A DNA stretch of 64,000 bases from assembly GCF_029382225.1 (NCBI RefSeq), contig NZ_JARLTC010000013.1, positions 142,657 through 206,656 of the forward strand, read 5' to 3'. Shown in pieces: positions 17,445 to 25,293 of this stretch. Within the stretch, counting starts at the first letter, position 1. Each line of letters begins with the position of its first letter. The position numbers and the translations under genes are program-made. The DNA is from Spongiactinospora sp. TRM90649 (GTDB lineage Bacteria; Actinomycetota; Actinomycetes; Streptosporangiales; Streptosporangiaceae). Under the pieces are notes generated by a model. It did not search any database. It was not told the DNA's origin and worked only from the letters and a program-made list of their open reading frames with translations.

Positions 17445-17494
17445 CCTGCCCCGCGAGGCAGGAGTCCGATTCCTCCCCCGCCTGAAGGCGGGGG
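17445..17494 (-). repeat. Second scaffold-like hairpin pair upstream of tnpB
   Basis: Two hairpins lie at the far end of the element: CCTGCC/GGCAGG (17445-17450 and 17457-17462) and CCCCCGCC/GGCGGGGG around TGAA (17475-17494). The second has the same TGAA loop, the same orientation and a similar flank (GATTCCTCCCC against GACTTCTCCCC) as the right-end hairpin. It is probably the left end, or a solitary right end from a second insertion. Confidence 0.55.
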
Positions 17495-17619
17495 TCTCCT
17501 CGGAGGCATCAGATGACCCATGCGTCGGCCCCGGGAGACCGGGCGAATCTCGGCCGGGCGAACCCCCGCCACCGCGCACTCGGCCTCACCGGCACTCCGC
17601 GACCGGACGGGGCACTCTC

Positions 17620-18219
17620 GTGAAACTGCCCAGGAGCGCGTTCAGCGCGCACCCCTGGCGCGTCCACGAGTTCACCGGCGACTTCGCGGTCGAGGACGTG
17701 TGGGCGTTCCGCACCCCGGGGGCCGGGCCGGACGACTTTCCGGTGATGCTCGCGGCGATGCGCGCCGCCGGAGGGCTGTCGGAGCAGCCCTGGCCGGTGA
17801 GGTTCCTGTTCGGCCTCCGGTGGAAGATCGGCCGGCTCCTCGGCTGGGACCGGCCGTCGGCGGGCATCGGCGCGCGGGTCGCCTCGCTCCGCGACCGGCT
17901 GCCCGGCGATCTCCGTGACGCTCCGCGCGGGGAGGACGGTGCGGACATGCCTCTCAAACCGGTCTACGAACTCCCCACGGAGGCCGCGCGCGAGCTGGCG
18001 AACAAGACCGTGCACACCGTGATGCACCTCGGCTGGGCGCCCGGCGCGGACGGCGGCCACGAGCTGCGGATGGCCGTCCTGGTCAAGGCCAACGGGTGGT
18101 TCGGGCGGCTCTACATGGCCGCGATCGCGCCGTTCCGCTACCTCATCGTCTACCCGGCGCTGACCCGCGGATGGGAACGCGCCTGGCGCGACCACGCACG
18201 CCCGGCGGGCACGCCGTGA
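17620..18219 (+). CDS. DUF2867-like protein
   Basis: About 199 residues from a GTG at 17620. The sequence resembles the DUF2867 domain often found at the C-terminus of NAD-binding SDR proteins: HPWRVHEFTGDFAVEDVWAFRTPG, given here only as VEDVWAFRTPG, and a conserved LKPVYEL, TVHTVMHLGW, and AIAPFRYLIVYPAL tail. Function unknown. The frame is open upstream through the TnpB element end, so the start is a judgement based on where family-like sequence begins; no good ribosome site. Its stop overlaps the next gene in GTGA. Confidence 0.7.
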   Translation: MKLPRSAFSAHPWRVHEFTGDFAVEDVWAFRTPGAGPDDFPVMLAAMRAAGGLSEQPWPVRFLFGLRWKIGRLLGWDRPSAGIGARVASLRDRLPGDLRDAPRGEDGADMPLKPVYELPTEAARELANKTVHTVMHLGWAPGADGGHELRMAVLVKANGWFGRLYMAAIAPFRYLIVYPALTRGWERAWRDHARPAGTP

Positions 18220-18644
18220 CGGGCTCCGTGCGGTCACCGCTGCGCTGGGCGAGCGGGATCATGCTCTTCCTCGGGGCAGGGCACCTTTCGGTGCAGACGC
18301 TCCTGTCCTGGGGCGTTGTCTCTGGGTGGGTGGATCGCGGGATCTGGGCCGCCGTCCCGATCATGGGCGCCTCGACGACGGCCGCTTTACGCGACGCGGC
18401 CGGATTCTGGGGTGGTCCGGGGAGCTTCGCCGTACCGCTGATCCTGCTGGGTTGTGCGACCTGGCGACTCGCCGCCCGCGCGGTGCCCCTGCCGGCCGGG
18501 GTCGGCTGGGGCCTCGTGGCGTGGTCGCTGATCAGCGGGGTCATCCTGGTCCCGTCCCCGTTCGCGGCCGGGTCCGTCGCCGGTGCGCTGATCATCGTGG
18601 CGGCGCGGAGGAGCGACCGGCCGTCGCGAGAGGTCCCGGGCTAG
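18216..18644 (+). CDS. Four-segment membrane protein, possibly DUF6463-like
   Basis: 142 residues with about four hydrophobic segments and a GAGHLSVQ motif after the first. The size and the G-x-G-H near the N-terminus recall small DUF6463-type membrane proteins, but I cannot confirm this by eye. The GTG overlaps the upstream stop, so both are translated from one message. One TTA codon (in AALRDA). Ends overlapping the convergent zinc-motif gene by four bases. Confidence 0.6.
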   Translation: MTGSVRSPLRWASGIMLFLGAGHLSVQTLLSWGVVSGWVDRGIWAAVPIMGASTTAALRDAAGFWGGPGSFAVPLILLGCATWRLAARAVPLPAGVGWGLVAWSLISGVILVPSPFAAGSVAGALIIVAARRSDRPSREVPG

Positions 18645-19093
18645 CCGAAGGACCGCACGAAGCCGTGGCGCTCCAGGAGCGCCACGAGCTCGACCCCGAG
18701 GTCGGTCAGGACCACCCCGTTCCCCCGGCACAGGGCGCATCGCCGCTGCTCGTACGCCAGAGGCCGGGCGTCCATGTGGTCGTCCAGGGCCCGTTCGGCG
18801 TCCGCCACCGCGGACGGCACGTCGACGGGCGGGCTCTGCCCGGCCCCTCCATGGATGTCGATCACCACGCCCATCCCGGTCGCGGGAGTCTCAGGCGGCA
18901 GGCCGGCGGCTTCGCGCGCCTCCCGGGCGGCGTCCGCGAGCTCTCTCAGCCGCTCCCGCCAGACCTGCCAGGCGGGATCGACCCGCGTGCCCTGCCCCTG
19001 GCAGGTCAGGCAGGTCTGTTCCAGATCTTCGATGGCGAGCGGTTCGTGCTGGAGCCCGGCGTCGCCGTCACCGGGTGGTGCAGGGTCGTTCAC
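18641..19093 (-). CDS. Small protein with two CxxC zinc-knuckle-like motifs
   Basis: About 150 residues from GTG 19093, or up to 186 if an upstream TTG is used. It contains CLTCQGQG and CALCRGNG, which together resemble one DnaJ-type zinc-binding pair separated by a helical, charged region of about 90 residues. No DnaJ J-domain is present. Function unknown. It may bind a nucleic acid or protein partner. It is divergent from the 94-residue gene at 19218. Confidence 0.55.
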   Translation of the reverse strand: MNDPAPPGDGDAGLQHEPLAIEDLEQTCLTCQGQGTRVDPAWQVWRERLRELADAAREAREAAGLPPETPATGMGVVIDIHGGAGQSPPVDVPSAVADAERALDDHMDARPLAYEQRRCALCRGNGVVLTDLGVELVALLERHGFVRSFG

Positions 19094-19181
19094 CTGCTGA
19101 AAGGTACGCGCATAGGACAGATCACCACAAGTCTGCCCATAAATATCCAAACCCACATGAAGCCCCGCAAACGGCGATCCG

Positions 19182-19187
19182 TATGAT
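19182..19187 (+). promoter_or_regulatory. -10 element of the 19218 gene
   Basis: TATGAT matches the vegetative consensus in five of six positions and stands out in this GC-rich stretch. The -35 region about 17 bases upstream is poor. A transcript from here would carry a 20-25 base leader with a good GAGGAGG site. Confidence 0.5.
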
Positions 19188-19217
19188 CCTCTTCGCACCA
19201 ACAGCGAGGAGGATCCG

Positions 19218-19502
19218 GTGGCCGAGTTCGACCTGCCCGCCGATTTGATCGCCGCCCAACGCGCCTACCTCGCCGCCGAACGCACCTGCGAGGAGATCGC
19301 GTCGGCCATACCCGCCGCCACGGAGGTCGCCTCAGGAAAGGCGACCATCCCCGAGGCCCAGCGCACCGCCCTGACGGAGGCCCGCGCCGAACGCGCCCGC
19401 CACCTGGACATCCTCTACGGCCACCCCTGGTGGGCCACCATAGACCGCGCCGACCACCTCAGGGCCCGCACGCACCTCCGCCAAGCCGCCGAGACCCCCT
19501 AG
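19218..19502 (+). CDS. Hypothetical small helical protein
   Basis: 94 residues from a GTG with GAGGAGG six bases upstream, so translation is well supported. The sequence is alanine-rich, charged and probably all helical; no known domain. It forms a divergent pair with the CxxC protein, and such pairs are common in actinomycete accessory DNA. A plasmid or element gene is possible. Confidence 0.6.
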   Translation: MAEFDLPADLIAAQRAYLAAERTCEEIASAIPAATEVASGKATIPEAQRTALTEARAERARHLDILYGHPWWATIDRADHLRARTHLRQAAETP

Positions 19503-19539
19503 CCGCCCGGCACAGCCCCGACGACCCGCCCAGGCAGTG

Positions 19540-19820
19540 CTAGCCGACGATGTGGGCCGGCAGCGCGGCGGTCCATCCGATACCGGTGCCGACGTCCAGG
19601 ACACGATGCCCAGGGGCGACGCGCAGCAGCCGGAGCAGATCGGCGACGACGGCCGGAGCGGAGTTGGACGAGGTGTGATGCGTCGGGAGGGAGTCTCAGG
19701 GCACCCTGGTCTCCGATCACATCGCGGACGGCGACGGCGCCGTCCGCGAGCTGGGTGACGATCGGCTGGTCGGAGTAGACCGCGTCCAGTCAGGCGGCGG
19801 GCTCGGGCCTCGGATCCTTG
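19540..19820 (-). pseudogene. Degenerate protein-isoaspartate-type methyltransferase fragment
   Basis: Reading leftwards, one finds LDAVYSDQPIVTQL preceded by a stop where a tryptophan would be expected, then a frame change, then TSSNSAPAVVADLLRLLRV and VLDVGTGIGWTAAL, ending in TAG at 19540. YSDQPIVTQ, TSSNSAPAVV and the SAM-binding VLDVGTG follow the order found in actinobacterial PCMT-like methyltransferases. Only the middle third of such a gene remains. The rest of the 19503-19975 gap shows nothing else. Confidence 0.7.
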
Positions 19821-19975
19821 TCACCGCTGTTGGGATCGTGGTGGTTCCCCGCGGGTCTCCTCACGCCGACCAATGGACGCCCACCGTGAGCGTACGACTA
19901 CTTCCGATGACGGCATGAGCGCGCGACACTTCCGTGATCTAGGCTTCGATCAGCCGAAGGGGAATGCGTTCGTAC

Positions 19976-20365
19976 ATGCGGATCGATCTTGTCACGGTCG
20001 TGGTCGACGACTACGACGTCGCGCTCGGGTTCTTCGTTGACGTGCTCGGCTTCGAGGTGGCGGAGGATGTGCCTGCGCTGACCAATGATGGTCGGCCGAA
20101 GCGGTGGGTCGTGGTCCGGCCGCCTGGGGGGCAGACGGGAGTGCTGCTGGCCCAGGCCGATGGTGAGGACCAAGCCGCCGTGGTGGGACGGCAGGTCGCG
20201 GGGCGGGTGGGGTTCTTTCTGCGGGTGGAGGACTTCGACGCCGCCTACCGGCGGATGACGTCGGCGGGGGTCGAGTTCGTGAGGGGACCGCGGGCCGAGC
20301 CCTACGGGCGTGTGGCCGTGTTTCTCGACATCGCGGGGAATCACTGGGATCTGCTCGGCCCCTGA
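19976..20365 (+). CDS. Glyoxalase/bleomycin-resistance (VOC) superfamily protein
   Basis: 129 residues; an in-frame ATG at 19964 would add four. Paired beta-alpha-beta-beta-beta modules are visible, with RIDLVTVVVDDYDVALGFF at the start (key part VVVDDYD) and FLDIAGNHWDLLG at the end. The C-terminal aspartate/asparagine replaces the glutamate usual in metal-binding members, so a ligand-binding or unusual-metal role is possible. Substrate unknown. Its last 25 bases overlap the convergent DUF4291 gene. Confidence 0.75.
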   Translation: MRIDLVTVVVDDYDVALGFFVDVLGFEVAEDVPALTNDGRPKRWVVVRPPGGQTGVLLAQADGEDQAAVVGRQVAGRVGFFLRVEDFDAAYRRMTSAGVEFVRGPRAEPYGRVAVFLDIAGNHWDLLGP

Positions 20366-20955
20366 CCAGGGGCTACCGTCGTCGCGCCGACGGTCCGGGC
20401 GAGTTCTTCGCTCAGGGGATAGCGGCGTTCGCCCGGCAGCATGTCCGTGATGTCGTGGCCGTCACGTAGTGCTTGATGTATGCCGTGCACCCGGTCGGTG
20501 AGGTCGGTGATCGCCACGGTCCACTCGTCGACATAACGAGTGACGGCCTCGCCGGAAAGCCCGATCTGAATCGATCGGTACGGCAACGGATTGTGGTGCG
20601 GGTCGCGTTCAGGGTCCCATTGAATCCGGACGGGGTGCTCACGCGGGCGTTTACCGGCGCGATCGCGTGGATGGCTGAGACACGAGTGCCGGAGCGCCCA
20701 TTCGAACCCGTCCCGCGTGATGTCAACGGCCAGAACCCTGGCCTGATCTGGCTTCTTACCCCACCCGCAGCGGTACATCATCCAGGAGAAGGATGGTTTG
20801 ATCCAGGTCATCCGCTCCCGTTTGAAGGGTGGCACGAGACGCTGGGCGGCGACGGCCGCGTCCGCGATTTCCGCGTCGTATGCCTGGTAGACGGTAATGG
20901 ACTCGTCGGTGTAGGCGGCACGTATCTGCCGGTATGAAATGTCCACCGCGCCCAT
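20341..20955 (-). CDS. DUF4291 family protein
   Basis: 204 residues from ATG 20955 (another ATG sits one codon upstream). The family signature is clear: YRQIRAAYTDESITVYQAY near the N-terminus (key part RQIRA and VYQAY), then PPFKRERMTWIKPSFSWMMYRCGW and QWDPERD; only the short pieces KPSFSWMMYR and WDPERD are needed to recognise it. Function unknown. It overlaps the VOC gene tail to tail. Confidence 0.85.
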   Translation of the reverse strand: MGAVDISYRQIRAAYTDESITVYQAYDAEIADAAVAAQRLVPPFKRERMTWIKPSFSWMMYRCGWGKKPDQARVLAVDITRDGFEWALRHSCLSHPRDRAGKRPREHPVRIQWDPERDPHHNPLPYRSIQIGLSGEAVTRYVDEWTVAITDLTDRVHGIHQALRDGHDITDMLPGERRYPLSEELARTVGATTVAPGQGPSRSQ

Positions 20956-21174
20956 CATGGCGAACCACCCACCGGCCGGACAATCGAATTGCCACCGTGG
21001 AGATCGGGCGGCCGGGGCGCCCGGCGTGGGGCCATGGGTACGCGATCCGTGCTCGCGGACCGTGGCACGGCGGCCGGGCATGACCAGGGATCCGGCCGAG
21101 GGCTTCGCACAGGAGCCGCCACGCCGACAAAACTCCGTTATTCCGAAATTTCGATTTTGTGGTTCAATGGAGGC

Positions 21175-22146
21175 ATGCAGACCATCCTCAGCATGCTGCT
21201 CGCCGCGGTAGTGGCGGCCCCGGTGACCAGTACCGCCGGCGCAGCACCCACTGCCCCCGCCCCCGCCGATCTCAAGAACGTTGAGGCGGTGCTGGACTAC
21301 ATCCGCGCGAACCCGGACGACGTCGCGCTGGTGACGCAGGGCATCAGCCACAACGCAGACCAGCTCACGGCCGTGGCGTCGGCCATCAAGATCGTCCATC
21401 TCGCCGCTTACGTCGACGCCGTCCGCAAGGGGAAGGCCAAGCCCGGCGAACGCGTACCGGTGGCTCGCTGGAACGCCTACCACCTGCCGGGCACCGACGG
21501 CGGTGCCCATGAGGCCGCGCTCAAACGGCTCAACCCCGGTGCGAGCGTCACGCTCGACCAGATCGTCTCCGCCATGATCGAGGAAAGCGACAACGCCGCC
21601 ACCGACCTGCTGCGCGACCGCTTCGGTCCCGATGCGCTGCGCAAGATCGCACGGACCCGGGTCGGCACCGTCAACGGTGAGGCGCTGCGCGCCTTCGGCG
21701 GCTGTGCGCTGCCCGCCGACGTGTGCCTGCGGAAGTACGTCAAGGCCGGCAAGCAGCTACAGCTCACGCTCCCCGGCTTCGCCGAGCAGGCCGCCTGGTC
21801 CAAGACCGTGGCCCGCATCAAGCCCGGCGTGCTGCGCGGAGTGCTCGCCGAACTAACTAAGGACAAGATGGCGCGAAAGCACCTGGAGTGGCCGATGCGC
21901 CAGCCCGGCGCCGACCTGGGCACGCTGGTCATCGGCACGAAGGAGGGCGCGATGCCCGGTGTCATCAGCGAGGCCATGTACATCGTCCAACCTGGAGAGA
22001 AGCCCTTCGAGACCGTCCTCGTGCTGCGGGACCTACCGGAGGCCACTTGGTTCTCCGGGCTGCGCAGCTATGCTCATCAGCAGTTCATCGTGCGGATGGC
22101 GACCGATGCGAGCTTCCTCGCGAGAGTTCGCGCAGCATTGAAGTGA
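21175..22146 (+). CDS. Secreted class A beta-lactamase-like serine hydrolase
   Basis: 323 residues with a plain signal peptide of about 23 residues ending AGA. The class A motifs are present: SxxK as SAIK (69-72) and SDN (138-140). The third KTG-type motif is not obvious, so true beta-lactamase activity is doubtful and an esterase or peptidase role is equally possible. GGAGG lies unusually close to the ATG. It is followed after seven bases by an ArsR-type regulator, so the pair is probably one unit. Confidence 0.8.
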   Translation: MQTILSMLLAAVVAAPVTSTAGAAPTAPAPADLKNVEAVLDYIRANPDDVALVTQGISHNADQLTAVASAIKIVHLAAYVDAVRKGKAKPGERVPVARWNAYHLPGTDGGAHEAALKRLNPGASVTLDQIVSAMIEESDNAATDLLRDRFGPDALRKIARTRVGTVNGEALRAFGGCALPADVCLRKYVKAGKQLQLTLPGFAEQAAWSKTVARIKPGVLRGVLAELTKDKMARKHLEWPMRQPGADLGTLVIGTKEGAMPGVISEAMYIVQPGEKPFETVLVLRDLPEATWFSGLRSYAHQQFIVRMATDASFLARVRAALK

Positions 22147-22153
22147 GGCGACC

Positions 22154-22657
22154 CTGACCAGTGCCGACGACCGGTTCGAGGACCTTGAGGCACGGGTCGC
22201 CGCCCTTGAGGCCGTGCTCGCCGCCACTTCCCGGCCCCCGGCCGGCGGCGACGACACGGGCCTGATCACCTACGGCGGCCAGGCCAGGCTCGACGGCAAC
22301 GAGTGGCTGTGGGAGGTGAACCGCAGCCCCGGCTGGCTGCTGCGGCAGCCGACCGGGCCGTTGACCGCCGTACTGGCCGCCGCCGGGCACCCGGCCCGCT
22401 TCCAGATCCTGCAATCACTGGTCGTCGGCCCCAAGCCGGTCGCGGAGCTGCAGGCGGAGCTGGCCCTGGCCTCCCCCGGCCAGCTCTACCACCACCTCAA
22501 GACGCTCGCGTCGGCCGGGCTGGTCGAGCAGCCCGAACGCGGCGTCTATCGGGTCCCGCCACATGCGATCTTCCCCGTGCTGGCCCTCGCCGCCGCGGCG
22601 ATCGACGTGGCCGGGGGCGGCGGCACCCCGCCGGACCCCGGAGATCCCCCCGGCTGA
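22154..22657 (+). CDS. ArsR-type winged-helix regulator
   Basis: About 167 residues if it starts at a CTG (22154), which gives a natural acidic coiled-coil opening (DDRFEDLEARVAALEAVL) and places GAGG about seven bases upstream. The first conventional start is a GTG at 22214, which would delete that coil. The winged helix is clear: LAAAGHPARFQILQSLV, then LASPGQLYHHLKTLASAGLVEQ. No metal-binding cysteines, so it is not a classical metal sensor. Coupled to the serine hydrolase upstream. Confidence 0.72.
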   Translation: MTSADDRFEDLEARVAALEAVLAATSRPPAGGDDTGLITYGGQARLDGNEWLWEVNRSPGWLLRQPTGPLTAVLAAAGHPARFQILQSLVVGPKPVAELQAELALASPGQLYHHLKTLASAGLVEQPERGVYRVPPHAIFPVLALAAAAIDVAGGGGTPPDPGDPPG

Positions 22658-22684
22658 GGCCCGGCGCGAGCAGGTGGAGGCGGG

Positions 22685-23449
22685 TCAGCGGAGCATGGAT
22701 CGGCGGGTGAGGGTGGCGGCCAGGGCGGCGGCCGTGGCGCGGACGGTCGGGACGTGGCTTTCGGGGCGGAATCGGCCGGTGGGGCCGGCCACGCTGATGG
22801 CGGCGAGGGTCTCATCGTCGCGGCCGAGGACGGGGGCCGCGACGCAGAGGAGGCCGAGGGCCGATTCCTCGTGTTCGAAGGCGACGCCGGTCTCGGCCAC
22901 GCGCTGCAACTGGCGGCGGAGGGCTCCGGGGGCGACGACGGTGTGCGGGGTGCGCCGTTCGAGAGGGCCGGTGAGCACGTCGTGCCGCAGGCCGTCGTCG
23001 GCATAGGCGAGCAGGACCTTGCCGATCGCGGTGCAGTGCAGCGGCATCCGCCCGCCGGGGCGCGAGGGGGCCCTGGCCTGACGGTGGCCGCCGATCTTGG
23101 CGACGTAGACGACGTCGCGGCCCTCCCGGACGCCCAGGTGGATGGTCTCGTGGGTGCGTTCGTAAAGGTCCTGGAGGAACGGCATGGCCACTTCGAGCAG
23201 GCTGCGTTCCAGTGACGCGAGCATGCCGAGCTCGAACAGGCCGCCGCTGAGCCGGTAGCCGCCGTCGGCGCGGTCGAGGAGGCGGTTGGCGACGAGGTCG
23301 CGAGACAGCCGGTGGACGGTCGCCTTGTGCAGGCCGGTGCGCCGGACCAGCTCGGCGAGGCTGACGGCCTGGTCGTCGGCCCGGAAGGCGCGCAGGATCG
23401 TCACCGCCTTGCCCAGCACGGTGTCGAGGTCGGCCCTTTCCGTCGTCAC
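22685..23449 (-). CDS. IclR-family transcriptional regulator
   Basis: 254 residues. N-terminal winged helix with LAELVRRTGLHKATVHRLSRDL (key part GLHKATVHRL) and C-terminal effector domain ending in ISVAGPTGRF, a typical IclR layout. GTG start. It is divergent from the hydratase gene, with a palindrome between them, and so probably controls the lower meta-cleavage operon. IclR relatives such as MhpR and PcaR respond to aromatic acids. Whether it activates or represses cannot be read from sequence. Confidence 0.88.
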   Translation of the reverse strand: MTTERADLDTVLGKAVTILRAFRADDQAVSLAELVRRTGLHKATVHRLSRDLVANRLLDRADGGYRLSGGLFELGMLASLERSLLEVAMPFLQDLYERTHETIHLGVREGRDVVYVAKIGGHRQARAPSRPGGRMPLHCTAIGKVLLAYADDGLRHDVLTGPLERRTPHTVVAPGALRRQLQRVAETGVAFEHEESALGLLCVAAPVLGRDDETLAAISVAGPTGRFRPESHVPTVRATAAALAATLTRRSMLR

Positions 23450-23458
23450 GCTGCCAGT

Positions 23459-23475
23459 GTATCGCTGAGCGATAC
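23459..23475. promoter_or_regulatory. Palindromic operator for the IclR regulator
   Basis: GTATCGC-TGA-GCGATAC is a perfect inverted repeat of seven-base arms. It lies ten bases from the iclR start and 44 bases from the hydratase start, in the only gap between the divergent genes. Position and symmetry make it the likely IclR-protein binding site. Confidence 0.7.
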
Positions 23476-23518
23476 GCTAGCCTGGTTTTGTGGCCGTCCA
23501 GGGCCGCACATTGAGGTC

Positions 23519-24349
23519 GTGACAGAATCCAGCCGGCTCGCCGCCACGAGCGAGTCAGACATCGCCGCCGCGGCCGAGCGGCTCGCCGGGGCCTCGGCGT
23601 CCGGTGTGCCGTGTCCGCCCGTGCGCGACCTGATCGGCCGCGCCGACCTCGCCGCCGCGTACGCCGTACAGGCCGCGCTCACCGAGCGCCGGCTCGCTTC
23701 GGGCGCCCGGGCCGTCGGCCGCAAGATCGGCCTGACCTCGGAGGCCGTGCAGCGGCAGCTCGGCGTCGACCAGCCCGACCTGGGCGTCCTCTTCGCGGAC
23801 ATGGCGTACGCCGACGGCGACACGATCCCGATCGACCGGGTGCTCCAGCCGAGGGCCGAGGCGGAGATCGCCTTCGTGCTCCGCGCCGACCTCGCCGACG
23901 GCCCGCTCGACACCGCGCGGGTCCGGGACGCGATCGAGTACGGCGTCGCCGCGCTGGAGATCTGCGGCAGCCGGATCGCCGGATGGGACATCACCTTCGG
24001 TGACACCGTCGCCGACAACGCGTCCTCGGGCGCCTACGTGCTCGGCGCGGAGCGCCGCACGCTCGACGAGTTCGAGCCGATCGACGTCGCGATGTCGATG
24101 CGCGTCAACGGCGAGGAGGCCTCCACCGGGACCGGCGCGGCCTGCCTCGGCGACCCGATCGCGGCGGTCGTGTGGCTGGCCGGAACGGCCCGCGACCTGG
24201 GCGAGCCGCTGCGCGCGGGCCAGGTCATCCTCTCCGGCGCGCTCGGCCCGATGCGTCCGGTGGCCGCCGGCGACACCGTCACCGCCACCCTGTCCGGGCT
24301 GGGCACGGTGAGCGTCCGTTTCAGCGAGGCGGCGGGAGCGGCGTCATGA
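23519..24349 (+). CDS. 2-hydroxypenta-2,4-dienoate hydratase (2-keto-4-pentenoate hydratase)
   Basis: First step of the lower meta-cleavage pathway: adds water to 2-hydroxypentadienoate to give 4-hydroxy-2-oxovalerate. 276 residues, fumarylacetoacetase-like fold of the MhpD/HsaE family. [25 protein letters not shown] and [13 protein letters not shown] contain the metal-binding glutamates. GTG start with GAGG close by; it overlaps the next gene in ATGA. Product class is certain, but whether it serves a phenylpropionate, biphenyl or steroid route is not. Confidence 0.9.
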   Translation: MTESSRLAATSESDIAAAAERLAGASASGVPCPPVRDLIGRADLAAAYAVQAALTERRLASGARAVGRKIGLTSEAVQRQLGVDQPDLGVLFADMAYADGDTIPIDRVLQPRAEAEIAFVLRADLADGPLDTARVRDAIEYGVAALEICGSRIAGWDITFGDTVADNASSGAYVLGAERRTLDEFEPIDVAMSMRVNGEEASTGTGAACLGDPIAAVVWLAGTARDLGEPLRAGQVILSGALGPMRPVAAGDTVTATLSGLGTVSVRFSEAAGAAS

Positions 24350-25293
24350 CCAGGACCAAAGTCGCGATCATCGGCTCGGGCAACATCGGCACGGACCTGA
24401 TGATCAAGGTGCTGCGCGGGGCGCGGCACCTCCAGATGGGCGCCATGGTGGGCATCGACCCGGCGTCGGACGGCCTCGCCCGCGCCGCCCGCATGGGCGT
24501 CCAGACCACGCACGAGGGCGTGGACGGGCTGATCGCGCTGCCGGACTTCGACGAGATCGAGATCGTCTTCGACGCGACCTCCGCCAAGGCCCACGAGGCG
24601 AACGCCGCGAAGCTGACCCCGCTCGGCAAGCGGCTGATCGACCTGACCCCGGCCGCGATCGGGCCCTACGTCGTCCCCGCCGTCAATCTCGACGAGCACC
24701 TCGACGCGCCCAACCTCAACATGGTCACCTGCGGCGGCCAGGCCACGATCCCGATCGTCGCCGCCGTCAGCCGGGTCGCGCCGGTCGGGTACGCCGAGAT
24801 CGTCGCGTCGATCGCGTCGAAGTCGGCCGGGCCGGGCACGCGCGCCAACATCGACGAGTTCACCGAGACCACCTCGGCCGCCATCGAGAAGGTGGGCGGG
24901 GCGCGCCGAGGCAAGGCGATCATCATCCTCAACCCGGCCGAGCCGCCGCTGATCATGCGGGACACGGTCTACTGCCTCGTCTCGGCGCCGGACGCCGCCG
25001 TCCAGGACGAGATCCGGCGGTCGGTCGAGAAGATGGTCGCCGACGTGGCGGCCTACGTGCCCGGCTACCGGCTCAAGCAGCAGGTGCAGATCACCGAGAT
25101 CCCCGCCGACCAGCCGGTGGAGACGCTTCTCACCGAGGAAGGCGGGGCCGTCCGGCCCACGCACCAGGTGTCGGTCTTCCTTGAGGTCGAGGGCGCCGCG
25201 CACTACCTCCCGGCCTACGCCGGAAACCTCGACATCATGACCTCCGCCGCCATGCGCGTCGCGGAGCTCATCGCAGCGGGAAGGGCGGGCTGA
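24346..25293 (+). CDS. Acetaldehyde dehydrogenase (acylating)
   Basis: Converts acetaldehyde, CoA and NAD to acetyl-CoA, taking the aldehyde directly from the aldolase through a protein channel. 315 residues. NAD-binding GSGNIGTD (10-17), catalytic cysteine at 129 (MVTCGGQAT), and a C-terminal dimer region with [21 protein letters not shown]; key part [10 protein letters not shown]. MhpF/HsaG/BphJ family. Starts inside the hydratase stop (ATGA) and ends sharing one base with the aldolase start (TGATG). Confidence 0.92.
   Translation: MTRTKVAIIGSGNIGTDLMIKVLRGARHLQMGAMVGIDPASDGLARAARMGVQTTHEGVDGLIALPDFDEIEIVFDATSAKAHEANAAKLTPLGKRLIDLTPAAIGPYVVPAVNLDEHLDAPNLNMVTCGGQATIPIVAAVSRVAPVGYAEIVASIASKSAGPGTRANIDEFTETTSAAIEKVGGARRGKAIIILNPAEPPLIMRDTVYCLVSAPDAAVQDEIRRSVEKMVADVAAYVPGYRLKQQVQITEIPADQPVETLLTEEGGAVRPTHQVSVFLEVEGAAHYLPAYAGNLDIMTSAAMRVAELIAAGRAG

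Noticed and set aside
16150..17500. CRISPR-Cas12 locus
   Set aside because: The protein resembles Cas12 because TnpB is its ancestor. There is no repeat-spacer array anywhere in the window, and no Cas1 or Cas2.
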